From the NCBI GenBank assembly GCA_029379385.1, contig CM055611.1, positions 5,518,001 to 5,582,000 on the forward strand: a DNA stretch of 64,000 nucleotides, given 5' to 3'. Position numbers and translations under genes: made by a program. This DNA comes from Quillaja saponaria. Taxonomy: Eukaryota > Streptophyta > Magnoliopsida > Fabales > Quillajaceae. Every line of letters begins with the position of its first letter. The first letter of the stretch is position 1. Positions 44,270 to 55,479 of the stretch are shown here, in pieces. The notes under the pieces are model-generated. The model was not told where the DNA came from and did not search any database. It worked only from the letters and a program-made list of their open reading frames with translations.

Positions 44270-45460
44270 CCTACGTTTGCAATATCCCCACACTTCACCT
44301 ATGTTTTCCTTATTTTAATTTAAATCATGCAATAGTCTCAATTATTAATTCAAAATTCTTATTCAATTACAAGCATATTCCTATGTCTTATAATTTTTTT
44401 CTCCCTTAGCTTAATTCACTATATTCCTATGTGAATTACACTAAGACAAATTCATTAAAAAGCCCATCTAATATGGTTACCCATGGCTAAAGAGTATATT
44501 CCTATCTTTTTAAAAATCGAATTATACAATTAGATGAATAATCCAATCATAAGCTATGTTGTCTAAGGCTAACCCTAAAATTTACGCTTCCAAGTCGAAT
44601 TTAGGGTTCCTGATGAATCTAGCTGGTGTTCAAGTAATTAGAAGCATTAAGTTAAGGACAACATAAACAATTAGGGAACTAAGCATGCATTAAATCAAAT
44701 CAAGGCCCACATGGGTTACATGTGAGTTCAATTGCAGCCATAGAATTGAACTACTCCATACTAACTATGGAGAACAAAAACATAATTGAAAAGCCATTAC
44801 AAGCAATTAAGAAAATAAAAAGAAGAAAGGCCGAAGAATAGAGTTATCACTGGCTCCGAGTTTTCATAAACCCTCAGCCTACATTGCTATCTCTCACTCA
44901 CTTGCTCTGATGATTCTCTAAACCCTCAGCCTTCACCTCCTTTTATAAGTCTTTACCTAGTTTAATAAAACTAAGAGTCCTTAATAACATGGGCGAGCAT
45001 TGTGGCACTTCCTTCCTTAGCCTTATGGCCATGACGTCACAGCCTCTACTTAGTCCTTAAAGGACTCTACCTCTTCATGCCATGGCATCCTCATGCATGG
45101 CATTGACACCATCACTTCTGTTTACCCACAAAGTCATCTCTGGGTGATGGTATCGCGGCCTCTTCCTTTGTGGCACTGTGGCATTACCTTCTTGACTTGT
45201 TGCTCAATATTTGATGGATTAGGTGTCGTAGCTTCCTTTGATGCAATATTGCTACGGAGTAATGGTCTCTAACTTGAACTGGAATTCTCCAATAATCTAG
45301 CACCACATCCTTAGGTAATGTCATATAGCGGCACAATGCTCTCTGTCTTGAGCTTTTAATTTGCTTCTTTGGCACCATAGATCTTAGGTCCTTCATGCCG
45401 CGATGCAAGCTTTCAGTGATGAAATCCAAGATGACCAAATTATAAAGTCCCAATTGGTTA
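44270..45460 (-). repeat. Athila/Tat-like LTR, inverted copy
   Basis: The minus strand resembles 47641-48828: 'gacataggaatatgcttgtaattgaat' against 'gacataggaatatgcttataattgaat', 'cacataggaatatagtgaattaagc', 'ttaatgcttctaatta'. The outer part (44990-45440) is GC-richer with repeated 'gccatggca' and 'gtggcactgtgg' words typical of such LTRs. The 89-codon minus frame at 45184-45453 lies in this LTR and has no known features. Confidence 0.55.
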
Positions 45461-47640
45461 TAGAAGAAGACTCACATAATGAGGAAATAACTCAAGACAT
45501 AATTATAGAAGAAAAACCACAACCTCTTGTGTTTCAATTAGCTACTAAATTTTAAATATATGAAGATCCTATGTGGCCAACTTCTTCCACCACCTCCTTA
45601 GCATCATACCTCTGCACATACCAAGCATGTTTTCCAAAGGTAATTCATGTTAAGCACACGTGCCAACTACTTGCATATATTGCCAAGCTTAAGGGTGTCA
45701 TGAATTAAGACCCATATATAATGTTATATGATACTTACTATATGCAAAAGCTGCTCGTTTAGGAGCACATTTTCAATAGTCAAACTGATGACTATAAATC
45801 AAGCGCTTCTTGGGAAGCAACATAAGTGTCTAAGTTTTTATCTTTTTCTTTTAAATTTATGTTTTAGTTCTTATTGAGAATTTTCTCACTAAGCTTTGTT
45901 TAGTTTTTTTAGCAGGTATATCATTTTTTACCTCCTACTAACTTGGGTGTTACTAAGGATGAGGACTAGTAAGCTTTCCGCTTTACTACATTGACAAAGA
46001 GTTTTTCTTATCCTTATTTCTTTTCTATTTTTTCTCATTGATTTTATTGGTCATCTTAAGTTTGGAGGAAGGTTTTATTGGTGTAGTTGTTGTTTTTAGT
46101 CTTTTGCTTGAAATGATTTATGCTTTTTCAATGATTTTCTATATCCAATGATAATACTATAAAAATTATAAGCATGATTTGAGTTTATGTTAAATTCTTT
46201 TGTTAGTAACATTGTTAAGATTTGATTTACAACATATATACACTTGATCTTTTGCTTAGACTTGATATGCTTATTTAGAAACCGTTTATGTTTAGAAAGT
46301 TTAGTTTTGTTAAGAACCCTAGAATTTATTTGATTCTCTTTTGAGATGAAATCCTAGACAATATTGAGTTAAGGATATGATTTAGGCCATCCTTGGACCG
46401 TTTGAGCCTTTCAAGCTAACTTAAGTTTTTTATTTATCTGTAGTATACCCTGTTGAGCCTAAATTGACCTTTTCTAGTTAACCACATTAATTTTTTCCCT
46501 AGCCCTTAATTAAATTCCTTTTACACCCTCACTCTTAAACATGTTAGCCTTTCTAGGAAGACTATGAAGTTAAGATTTTTTTTCTTTAAAAAAAAAAAGT
46601 AGTAAGGATGGATAAAAAAAAAAGGGAGGAATTATATTTGTGCTAAATGTTAATCTCGTTCTTCATAATAGGATGATATAAGTTTGGGGGTATGCCATGG
46701 AGTTGTTAAGAAGGAAATTTGTGCTTACTTGATAAGGGAAGCTTTCTATACCTTGTCCTCTTTCTTGTAACATTGGGGACAATGTTAATTTTAAGTTTGG
46801 GGTATGCAAATTCTTTCCCTTTCAAATTATTCCTTTGAATTATGATTAAAATTCCTTCTAATTTTAATTATTTATATATATAAAAAAAAGAGGCAAAAAG
46901 AAGAAGAAGAATAAAGTTTGTGGGAGATAAAAGAAAAATTAAAATCAAGTATGGTTGTATTACTTAGGATGTGAAGAGAGTTTCAATAAAGTCTCTAGAA
47001 TGAATAATGTACTTAAGGTGATTTTAAGCCTTATAAATATCCTTTATCAAATCATTATCCAAGCCTTACATTATAAGCTTATAAAGTCCTAATGATCCTT
47101 AACTGACTATAGTCTATATTAGTGGAGAGAGAGATGAAAAGAAAATCTATGGGGTTTGAATGATAAGCTTTATTTTTCATAGATATAAACTTATCTACAT
47201 TGCATTGAAGTTCTAGGTAAAAAGAGCATGCACACACACAAGTGGAAATCCATTCAAAAATGAAACAAATTCTTGAATTGAATTATAAATTTGCATGATT
47301 GCCTAAGATTGTCCCTAAGTCAATAGTTTTAAAAATTTATATTTGAGGATACTTTGGAAATCATTGGATTAGTGTGATTCATCTCTTGCTTGTAGCTTTT
47401 ATTTGTGTTTTTATTTGGGGATGGGATATATGTAAAATAGAGTTATTTCATATCCTTTACTCATATTATTTTTTAAGGTATGTTCTAAAGTTTTAGTTAA
47501 TTTTTGCTTAGTTTTTAGTCAATTCTTAGTTGAGTCCTTATTGTATTAGGATGATGAATCCTAGTTGATTTAGGTTAGGATTAGTACTTTATATGAGATC
47601 TAATTTATATTAAGTTAGTCTTTCTATTTTAAAGGTCTAA
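45461..47640 (+). other. Non-coding 3' region of an Athila/Tat-like gypsy element
   Basis: Contains 'aagcgcttcttgggaagcaac' (45798-45818) and 'ataagtttgggggtatgcc' (46679-46697). These words are characteristic of the untranslated region between pol and the 3' LTR in Athila/Tat-type elements. No coding frame of note. Confidence 0.5.
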
Positions 47641-48828
47641 TACAAGAAGGAGTTCTATTGGAGATCAAACTAGAGGCGAAATCGCTTAAAATATGCATGA
47701 GTGCTGGCCAGGATCAGTTTGGCGCTTAAGTGCCAGAGTTAGCTAAGGAGGGCTCCGCGGCTCCAAGTCCACTGCTTGACAGCCTAGTTTCATCGATTTT
47801 TAAGGCCGCAATGCAGGAATCTATAGTTGTGGCTCTAGTGCGATTCCTAGTTTGAATTGAAGTGAAATTGAGGGTTTTTAAGCCTATAAGGGGGATTAGC
47901 TTGAAGACTCAAGATACACAATTAACTGCAATTTTCTAGAGAAAATGAAGCCTTCAAGGGTGGAAGGAAGCAAAAAGGACTTGGGATGATTGAAGACCGA
48001 TAATCTTTATAGTTTTCTCTTTTCCTACACCTAACTTTTAGTGTTTCTTGTATTTACTTTGATGGAGATTTTATTTGAGTTTATGTCTACACTAGGTAGC
48101 ATGAACTAATTATTTCTTTAGGATTATAATTGAACTCAACATGTAGCTTGATAATTTTTATTATTTATGGATTGCATAGGGTTTTGGTATTTGGATTGTT
48201 TATTTCATTTTATGCTTAATGTTTCTAATTGATTAGCCACCAATTAGATTGAAGTGGTAAATCTAAACAAACTTGGAAAAGAAGTTTAGGTTTTGTTTAG
48301 GTTTAGCCTTAAGTAATATAACACTTGTTTGAATTCATTCACATGATTTTTTGAATTTAATTCGTATATATATGAATATACCTATATACCTTGTGTAGCC
48401 AATTTAGATTTAATCTTAATGAGTCTTGCTTAACTGAATTCTCATAGGAATATAGGGAATTGGTTAGGGGAGATATATATTTATTAGACATAGGAATATG
48501 CTTATAATTGAATTAGAACCCTAGGTTATTAGCTCAATACTATAACTAAGCATAATACAATAATAATAAGTCAAGTGAAGAGTGTTGAGAGAAATTGTAA
48601 TTCTAGGTCTTTATCCATTGAATTCTTAAGTTTAATTTTTCATTAGTTAGGTTCAATTTATTATTGGAATTTGTATCTTCTATTTGGTTGTTTTAATAAA
48701 ATTAGGATTATGTTAATTTTAGTACTTAGCTAAATATTAGTTGCAATTCATCGTGGGTTTGATATTTTACTTAATCACTATATTACTTGCAACCAAACTT
48801 GCACTTGCGTTACGAAATTCGTGTCAAT
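47641..48828 (+). repeat. Athila/Tat-like LTR, forward copy
   Basis: GC-richer segment 47690-47850 ('gtttggcgcttaagtgccag', 'aagtccactgcttgacagcc'), then an AT-rich part matching the inverted copy at 44270-45460. It ends near 48828 with 'cgtgggtttgatattttactt' and 'gcacttgcgttacgaaattcgtgtca', which resembles the end of Athila LTRs. The 61-codon frame at 48741 is incidental. Confidence 0.55.
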
Positions 48829-48849
48829 ATCTTTTGTATATCAATAAAG

Positions 48850-49330
48850 CAATATTGATCATACCATGTTTGTTACACATTGTAATAGGAAGATCACTGT
48901 TTTTATTATTAATCTTGATGACATAGTTTTGAGAATAAATAATTATGTGAAGGTGTCCACAATTAAGAATCACATTACCAGAGAGTTTGAGATAAAGGTA
49001 TTAGGAAAACTCTATTACTTTGGAATTGAAGTAGCTTAGTTTGAAAATAGTATCTTCTTGTCCTAAGAAAATTAAGTTCTTGATCTTCTAGAGGAGATTG
49101 GTATGTTTGGATGCAAACTTGCTGACAAGTCTAAAGCTAACCACAAGCTGTAAAATAGTGATGGAGAATGTATTCATAGGGAAAGATATTAGAGACTGGT
49201 AGGGAAGTTAATTTATCTATTTTACACTCATTTAGACATACCTTATGTTGTTAGTGTGGATAGTCAATTTATGAATGATCATCACTCTACTCATTTAAAT
49301 GCAATTCATCGTATATTGGGTACTTGATGA
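48850..49330 (+). pseudogene. Ty1/copia reverse transcriptase fragment
   Basis: Reads DHTMFVTHCNRKITVFIINL, then DDIV with the catalytic Asp pair (family Y-V-D-D, here N-L-D-D). Next REFEIKVLGKLYYFGIEVA, LDLLEEIGMFGCKLADKS, RLVGKLIYLFYTHLDIPYVV, SVDSQFMNDHHSTHLNAIHR. Three or more stops. It starts abruptly some 20 bases after the Athila-like LTR end and lacks the rest of the element. Confidence 0.85.
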
Positions 49331-49396
49331 ATGACGACTATAATCTAATTTAATTGCATAATATCAGTCATATTAAAATTATGAATTTAACTCCAA

Positions 49397-49620
49397 AAAT
49401 TCATCCTGATAAATTTCATTAAAAAGACAGGGATACTGGGTTCAGGAGATCCCTAGTTTGAGTCTCCAATCTATTGATGCGGTGAATATTTTCTCTGTAT
49501 TTATGAGTTAATTCCCACCTTTGTAAGGTTTTTTAAAATTGTTTGTTAATTTCTGAATTGGAAGGCTCCCACTGCAATGTAATTGATTAATGTAAATATT
49601 TTCTATGTCAAAAAAAAATT
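49397..49620 (+). mobile_element. Possible SINE-like retroposon
   Basis: A B-box-like word (TTTGAGTCTCC, about 49457-49467), a short body, and a terminal A tract (49609-49618) followed by 'attcat', which also precedes the unit ('aaaaattcat' at about 49395-49404). No convincing A box. Tentative. Confidence 0.35.
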
Positions 49621-49724
49621 CATTGAAAAGAAATAATTCCAATTTTGTTTTAATTTGTTTGGGCATGAAATTAAAAGAAAAACTTAAATTAAAGAAAAGT
49701 TTTTTCTCATTTATTAAAATTTTT

Positions 49725-49841
49725 CATATAACCAGCCAGAGCTTAGTTCATTTGGCATGGTATTGGGTTTTAGACCCTTCTTCCTTTCCAAGATTGTTAG
49801 AATCCGAGCTTTTCATATACCAAAAAAAAAAAAAAAATTCA
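49725..49841 (+). mobile_element. Possible short SINE-like retroposon
   Basis: tRNA-like word 'agcttagttcatttggcatgg' (49740-49760), then about 80 bp, then an A tract (49824-49838). 'ttcata' occurs on both sides. Small and tentative. Confidence 0.3.
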
Positions 49842-50139
49842 TACAATTTCTAAAATCACTCAAAATTTAAACAATATCCTATAAATTTAAATTAATCTTG
49901 ACATAATAAGAATGTACTGATTAGCTTTCAAATGAATCCTATTGCATCAAGAAACTAAAAAATCAGGTGATAAATGCGAGCATATTCATTGTAGGTCGTG
50001 CCAGTAAGAAATATTTGATCCAATTTTATTTGTTTGTTAAGAAATCTTAGTGACTCGATTGCCTTCTCCAAATAAATTTTAACTTTTCTATTAATTTTCA
50101 TATATGTCCATATATGAAAAGATTATAAGAAAAATTTTC

Positions 50140-50560
50140 ACTTAACTACTATTTTAGTTTTTCGAAATTGTATCAATTTTAAATTAAGTCCTCCAAAACT
50201 TTTATAATTTAATTTATCCTCTAAGAAAATAATCATGACTTGTATAAACTTTTATAATTTAATTTATCCTCCAAAACTTTTATATGTCCATATAATTTTA
50301 GTTTTTCATTTTCTAGTTTACATGACTTGTATAAACAAAATAATCATGCTTGAGACAAAGATAATGATATTTTTAAGTTATTTTTATTACTTAGAAAACT
50401 TTTTGGTTATTTATCTTTAAACTTTGTACAATTATTTCATTTATAAATAACATGAGAATGAGAGAATACAATTTTATTGAGAATCGAAAAAATTTATGTA
50501 GGAATAAAAAAAAATTGAGGCAATCATAGGGACTTAAGTAGTAATTATCCCAAAAACCTT
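50140..50560. repeat. MITE-like block related to the Mutator-type MITE
   Basis: The left edge 'ttaactactattttagttttt' and the inverse of the right edge 'ggataattactacttaagtccc' form weak terminal inverted repeats resembling those of 51368-51708. Contains an internal direct duplication of 'cttttataatttaatttatcct' (50200-50221 and 50248-50269). No target duplication was seen. Confidence 0.35.
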
Positions 50561-51358
50561 TTTATATGCATAGGGATTTGCTTTTGGTCAAACTACACTT
50601 GGAGTCGCTGTGGTTTCACTATTTTTTCAATGGGTCACGGTACTTTAAACTTTTGCAATTGGGTCACTCTGTGTTCATTTTAACTTTAATTGAGTCTTGT
50701 GCATACCTTTTCATCTAAATTTTTTATGATTTTGGCACAATTTCTTGTATATTTTTAGGGTTTTTGTTGATATATATTAAAAAAAAGATAGTGACGCATT
50801 TTACAAATATTGAAATCATAAGGACTTAAAGTATGGCTTCTACTTTGTTTTTTTATTTTTTTTGTTTTTTTTTTGGGTACTTTGGGAGGTTTGGGATTGA
50901 ATCCACAAAGAGAAAAAGCCTAAAGTCCAGTACCATGTCAAACTATTTTAATTTTTTTCCCTCTTTTCTTATTCTATTTTTGTTGTATGTTATCTATTTG
51001 TAGATGAGACTTAAAGTGAAGTTTTTGTACAAAACATTATATTCTCTTAAACATTCCTTTGTAGAAGATTCTGCATTATTGGAGTTTTATAAAAACGATA
51101 TATTAAAATAGATTTTCCTAAATGCTTATAAGCTTTATCTCTAAACTCTTAATTATTATTTCAAAAATATTCAAAAAGTTTTTTTTTTTTCCTTTCTTTT
51201 CACCATTATGGAATTTGTTGAGAGATTGATTGGTATTCTACTTTTTTAAAAGGGCTTCTTGAGAAACATTAGCAATCTCATTGGTGACAATTAATATATT
51301 GGTTTTGTAGAAGTCAAAATTTTACAAGTTTATTAATTATTTAATTTTAATTAATTGT
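50561..51358. other. Non-coding stretch
   Basis: 50580-50720 has the 'ctacacttggagtc..ctgtggtttc..gggtcac' pattern seen in dispersed plant intergenic repeats. No gene. Confidence 0.3.
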
Positions 51359-51367
51359 TATAAAATA

Positions 51368-51708
51368 GGCTCAACTACTGTTTTAGTCTCTTAGGATTGA
51401 CACAATTTTTAATATAGTCATCAAAGAATATTTTCGGTCAATTTCATCCTCTAAGATTCAGAATTTTTTCAATCAAGTTATATTCTCATTCTCATATTAT
51501 ATATAAATAAAGTAATTATACATAATTTAATGATAAAATTACCAAAAAAATTTTGCAAATATAAAAACAACTTACATATGTTATTATCTTTATGTCAAAT
51601 GTGATTATTTCGTTAATTTATAATATGGAACTTGATTGAGAAATTTTGAATCTTGGAAGATAAAATTGACATAAAAAATTCTTGAAGAACCAAAACAATA
51701 GATAAGCC
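51368..51708. mobile_element. Mutator-type MITE (341 bp) with 9-bp TSD
   Basis: Perfect 9-bp direct repeats TATAAAATA flank the unit (51359-51367 and 51709-51717). The ends form an imperfect inverted repeat: left GGCTCAACTACTGTTTTAGT, inverse of right GGCTTATCTATTGTTTTGGT. Pairing continues further in ('cctctaagattcagaattttt' against 'ccaagattcaaaatttctc'). A 9-bp duplication is characteristic of Mutator-like elements. No coding capacity. Confidence 0.8.
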
Positions 51709-51717
51709 TATAAAATA

Positions 51718-52988
51718 TAAAATTTATATTAATTAGTCAATTACAATTATCTAATTAAATGGTGAATGTACTCAAAATTACAATTTGCTTAAATCAAATG
51801 TTGATTAGTCAATCACTCGTGTAATTGAGTGTTGATTGGAGACAAAATACATGATTAATTAGACATAATTTAAAAATAAATTGTCATTACTTAGTAATTA
51901 AATGTTGATTGAAGAAAAATATAATTAAGTAGATAATTAAATGTTGATTGGATAGATCAAATCAAATCCAATCACCCTATAATAATCTCAAATTAATTTC
52001 AGTCATATTGCAATTATTCTCAAGTCAATGTCAATCATCTCCAATTACTCACAAATTAAATACAGTCACCAATCAATTAATCAATTTCAATTATCTCAAA
52101 CAGCTCCAATCAACCGAAATTTGCCTATCACCACCTCTCCTATAAAAGGCCTCACATTGATTTTGGAAAATGAGACATAAAACCTAGGCACAAAAGTTCT
52201 TCAAACTCTCGTATTTTCTCTCAAACAAGACCTTCTCAATGACCATCCACAACTTCGTTTTGAAAATGTTTCATCACTTCATCCAATATCATGGTATATA
52301 GCACTCGAATCAAACAAAAATTCCAAGGAAATCGAATAAGAGAATCTTGGGTTACTATAGCATTAAGGGTAGGCAAGATGATCATTTTGCCTTTTTTTTT
52401 TTTTTCCTCCACCTTGGGTAAATAGAATAGACATCTCCTGGAGTGGGAATATATTTCCCAATGTTTAGGAAGAAAACCCAAAAATATTCACAAGAAAAAT
52501 AAGTTAGCCGGGAAATTTTTTGTTATTTTAAAACAAAGCGAGGGCAAGTTATTCCATACCACGTTCACACGATTTTTTATTTTATTTTTTTATTACCCTA
52601 AACTAACAATCCCTAAGATTCATTGGTTAAAATGGGAGACATTTTGCGTTTACCTAAAATCTTAGGTGGATTGGGCTTTTAGGGCTTACACACTTAACAT
52701 GGATGACTGATCATTGATAATATGTTTTAATGGTATTACTATAATCATGGGTGGAATAAACTCGAGTTATTATTATAAATATGTCTCAATTGTATTTTTA
52801 TAAATTGATCTATAATAAAAAAAAAAACCTCTAAAATGGATTCGTATGTTTTTATGGAATACAACAATAATCTTAGAATTCTTCTTATCAAACTGTTAAA
52901 ATTTAATATTTTCTTTCTCTTTCCCTAGCCGTCAACCTTGATATATTTTTCTTATTCTTCTTCTTTCTTGTAGCCATCAGGTCTATGG
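51718..52988. other. Non-coding stretch with 'ttaaatgttgattg' repeats and a TATA-like site
   Basis: 51880-51955 repeats 'taattaaatgttgattg'. 'cctataaaaggcctcacattg' near 52139-52159 looks like a TATA box followed by a leader, possibly an LTR promoter, but no gene follows. A poly-T tract lies at 52392. Confidence 0.35.
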
Positions 52989-52996
52989 ATCTAAAC

Positions 52997-53437
52997 CAGG
53001 GGTGGATGGGCCTGGGCAACCTTAAAAGAATTAAGAATTTACTTAGAACTTCTAACCAATTTTAAAAAGTGCAATTTAATTTTCTCCCAACTCTGAAGCC
53101 CAACCCACTTAACTAAGCAATGTTAGCAACAAGAACTCCTCATTCATCGATCATTGCTCACTGCCCATTGGTTCCAAAGGTCAAGTTTGGAGATTTATTT
53201 TTTCTCAAATTGTCTTCATTCCCTGATTAAAATTTATTTTTTGTATAAATTTTTCTGCTAATCAAAGACAAAGTATGATGAGAGAGGGATATTTAATTAT
53301 TCTTTATTTTCATTATTTAAGATTCCCATCTTTATGAGTGATGAAGTATATATATTTTAATATAAAATGTATTTTCTAGACAAAAAAATTTAATATGATA
53401 TCGGTCTATCAATATCAAATTTCTGGCTCCACCCCTA
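52997..53437. mobile_element. hAT-type MITE (441 bp) with 8-bp TSD
   Basis: Perfect 8-bp direct repeats ATCTAAAC flank it (52989-52996 and 53438-53445). The ends are inverted: left CAGGGGTGGATG, inverse of right TAGGGGTGGAGCC. An 8-bp duplication with a C/TAGGGG end is typical of hAT elements. No transposase is encoded. Confidence 0.8.
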
Positions 53438-53445
53438 ATCTAAAC

Positions 53446-55432
53446 AAAAATCTCTCTTACTGCTACAACTATAAGTAGCCAACCTTCTTTCTTCATTAAT
53501 CACATAAAATATATTTTACTGAAATTTTAAAATTTAACAACTATCATATTTGGTGCTCTCTTTTCTTTCTGCTTTCAAAGTTTATAATGTTTACGATCAT
53601 GTTGATGGTACATGCATCTGTCCTCCTCCTTCCCAGACCAGCACCGATGGTTATCTTTCTTTTAATCCAGCTTATGGCAGTCTCCTATGATATTTTTTGT
53701 AGCATTCTTATATTTTGAGCACGGGTTTTTGTCAGTAAAAACCAAATAATGTATTCGTGTGTGGTTTTTTATTTTTGAAACGTATCGATAAGCTAGACCC
53801 ATACTTCGAGTTGTTTCATGCTATAAATAAACTCGAACACTCAAGAAATCAGTCGAACATGCGGATTCACATCTCTTACAACCGACACAGTCCTCTATTC
53901 TTGGAGCAGAAGCGATTTGTTTAGCTTTACATTCATTCCAGTGTATCATTTCTAATACATCTGTGGGACAGGCTCGGACACATTGAGTTTAAGTCTAAAA
54001 TCACTTTCTCCGCTCATGATGGAAAAAGAAAGAAAGATTATTATATAAATAAGAATTTAATAAAAAATAAATATATGAAATTAAATTTCTCTTATTTTTT
54101 TTCTCTATATAAGAACTAGTTGAGAATAAAAAATAAATAAATAATAGCATCATTTTATATTTTCTTATAAAGTGCTAGCTTATATATGTATGGGTTAGTT
54201 ATCATTTAAGAATTTCAACTTAAAAGGTTCATTATTAAAGTAGACACTCACATTTTTTTTTTTTTTTATTATCAATGAGAAACTCACATTTTTTTTTTTT
54301 CAAATATCAATGAGACACTCACATTTTTATTTTTATTTTATCATTTGAAGCAATCAGACCAAAAACTAGTAAGTATAGTCAACGTAAAATTGTGACATGA
54401 TAATATTTTAATAATTTTTTTGCCTCTTAAAATGTCTTTTTTTTTTTTTTTTTTTTTCATTTTTCATAGATGAATATTAAAAATTATCAACTTAAATGAT
54501 TTTTTTTATACTTTTTATTTATTTTTAATACATATTATAATGATAAAACTTATGAATCTTGTGGAAAACTTGATATTTTTGTTTTTACATATTCATAAAA
54601 TTTTACTTCATGGTGGATAACCTCATAAAAGTATAGAAGAATAAAAAAATTTAAGAAACAAAAAATCATGTTATTAATGTTATGTAACATGTATTTTGTT
54701 TTTGTGAAATACCAAATTAAGGTAAAATAATAATAATAATAATAAATACAAGAGAATATAGTCATTCAATATTCACCAATAATGAATTCTAAGAATTTTG
54801 GTAAATAACTAGGAAAATCCTGAATAATGAAATAAAATATTACACATAGAAAGAAGAGAATTTTTTTTTTATAATGTATACAAAAATTAGCATGTTACTG
54901 CGTTTTTAGTGGCTATACTCATCAATTTTTGGTGAATTATCTCAATAATATATAAAAAAACTATGCACCTAATTTACAAATTGACTTATAAGTTGAGATT
55001 TTCAAATAAGAATTAACTCTATATGTTTTAATCACTTAAGGCAAAATTCTTTTCTCTAATTAATGTTTGAAAATATTGTGTAATTCATTAATTTTTTGAA
55101 ATTACGGATGAAATATAATAAATAAAGAAGATTGTGTAATAAAAATAAATAAATAATGTTGATAATTGAAACAAAATAGGTTTGTAATAAAATAAAATAA
55201 AATAATATATTTTTTTAAAGTATGACTTATTAATTTTATGAAAACAAGGAGGACTTATTAGAAAAAGTAAAATATGCTTTTCCAAGATTGTATATTGGTC
55301 CGTTTCTTCTCCGTTTGGCGTTGCTATCGCCTGGAGAGCTCCTGACGGCTTTCTCATTTTCGCTTCCTCTTCTCCACCCTTCTAACTATACCCATATCAA
55401 GAAACAGAGAGAGGATTCTAGAGAGATAAAAG
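53446..55432. other. Non-coding, strongly AT-rich; includes a 3x tandem repeat
   Basis: No gene. 54240-54335 has three imperfect copies of 'gagacactcacattttttttt..atcaat'. Poly-T tracts occur at about 54248, 54290, 54438 and 54859. The last ~200 bp contain the CHIP gene promoter, with no clear TATA box. Confidence 0.4.
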
Positions 55433-55479
55433 ATTGAGAGAGAGAGAGTGAGAGAGTGAGAGAGAGACAGAGAGGAGAC
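55433..55479 (+). promoter_or_regulatory. (GA)n-rich 5' untranslated region of the CHIP gene
   Basis: Almost pure purine tract of GAGA units directly before the ATG, as in many plant 5' UTRs. It could bind GAGA-type (BPC) factors, but this is inference. Confidence 0.5.

Noticed and set aside
45184..45453. 89-codon minus-strand frame
   Set aside because: Inside an LTR-like region; no known features.
54550..54765. 71-codon minus-strand frame rich in Tyr/Phe
   Set aside because: Product of an AT-rich tract with triplet repeats; no support.
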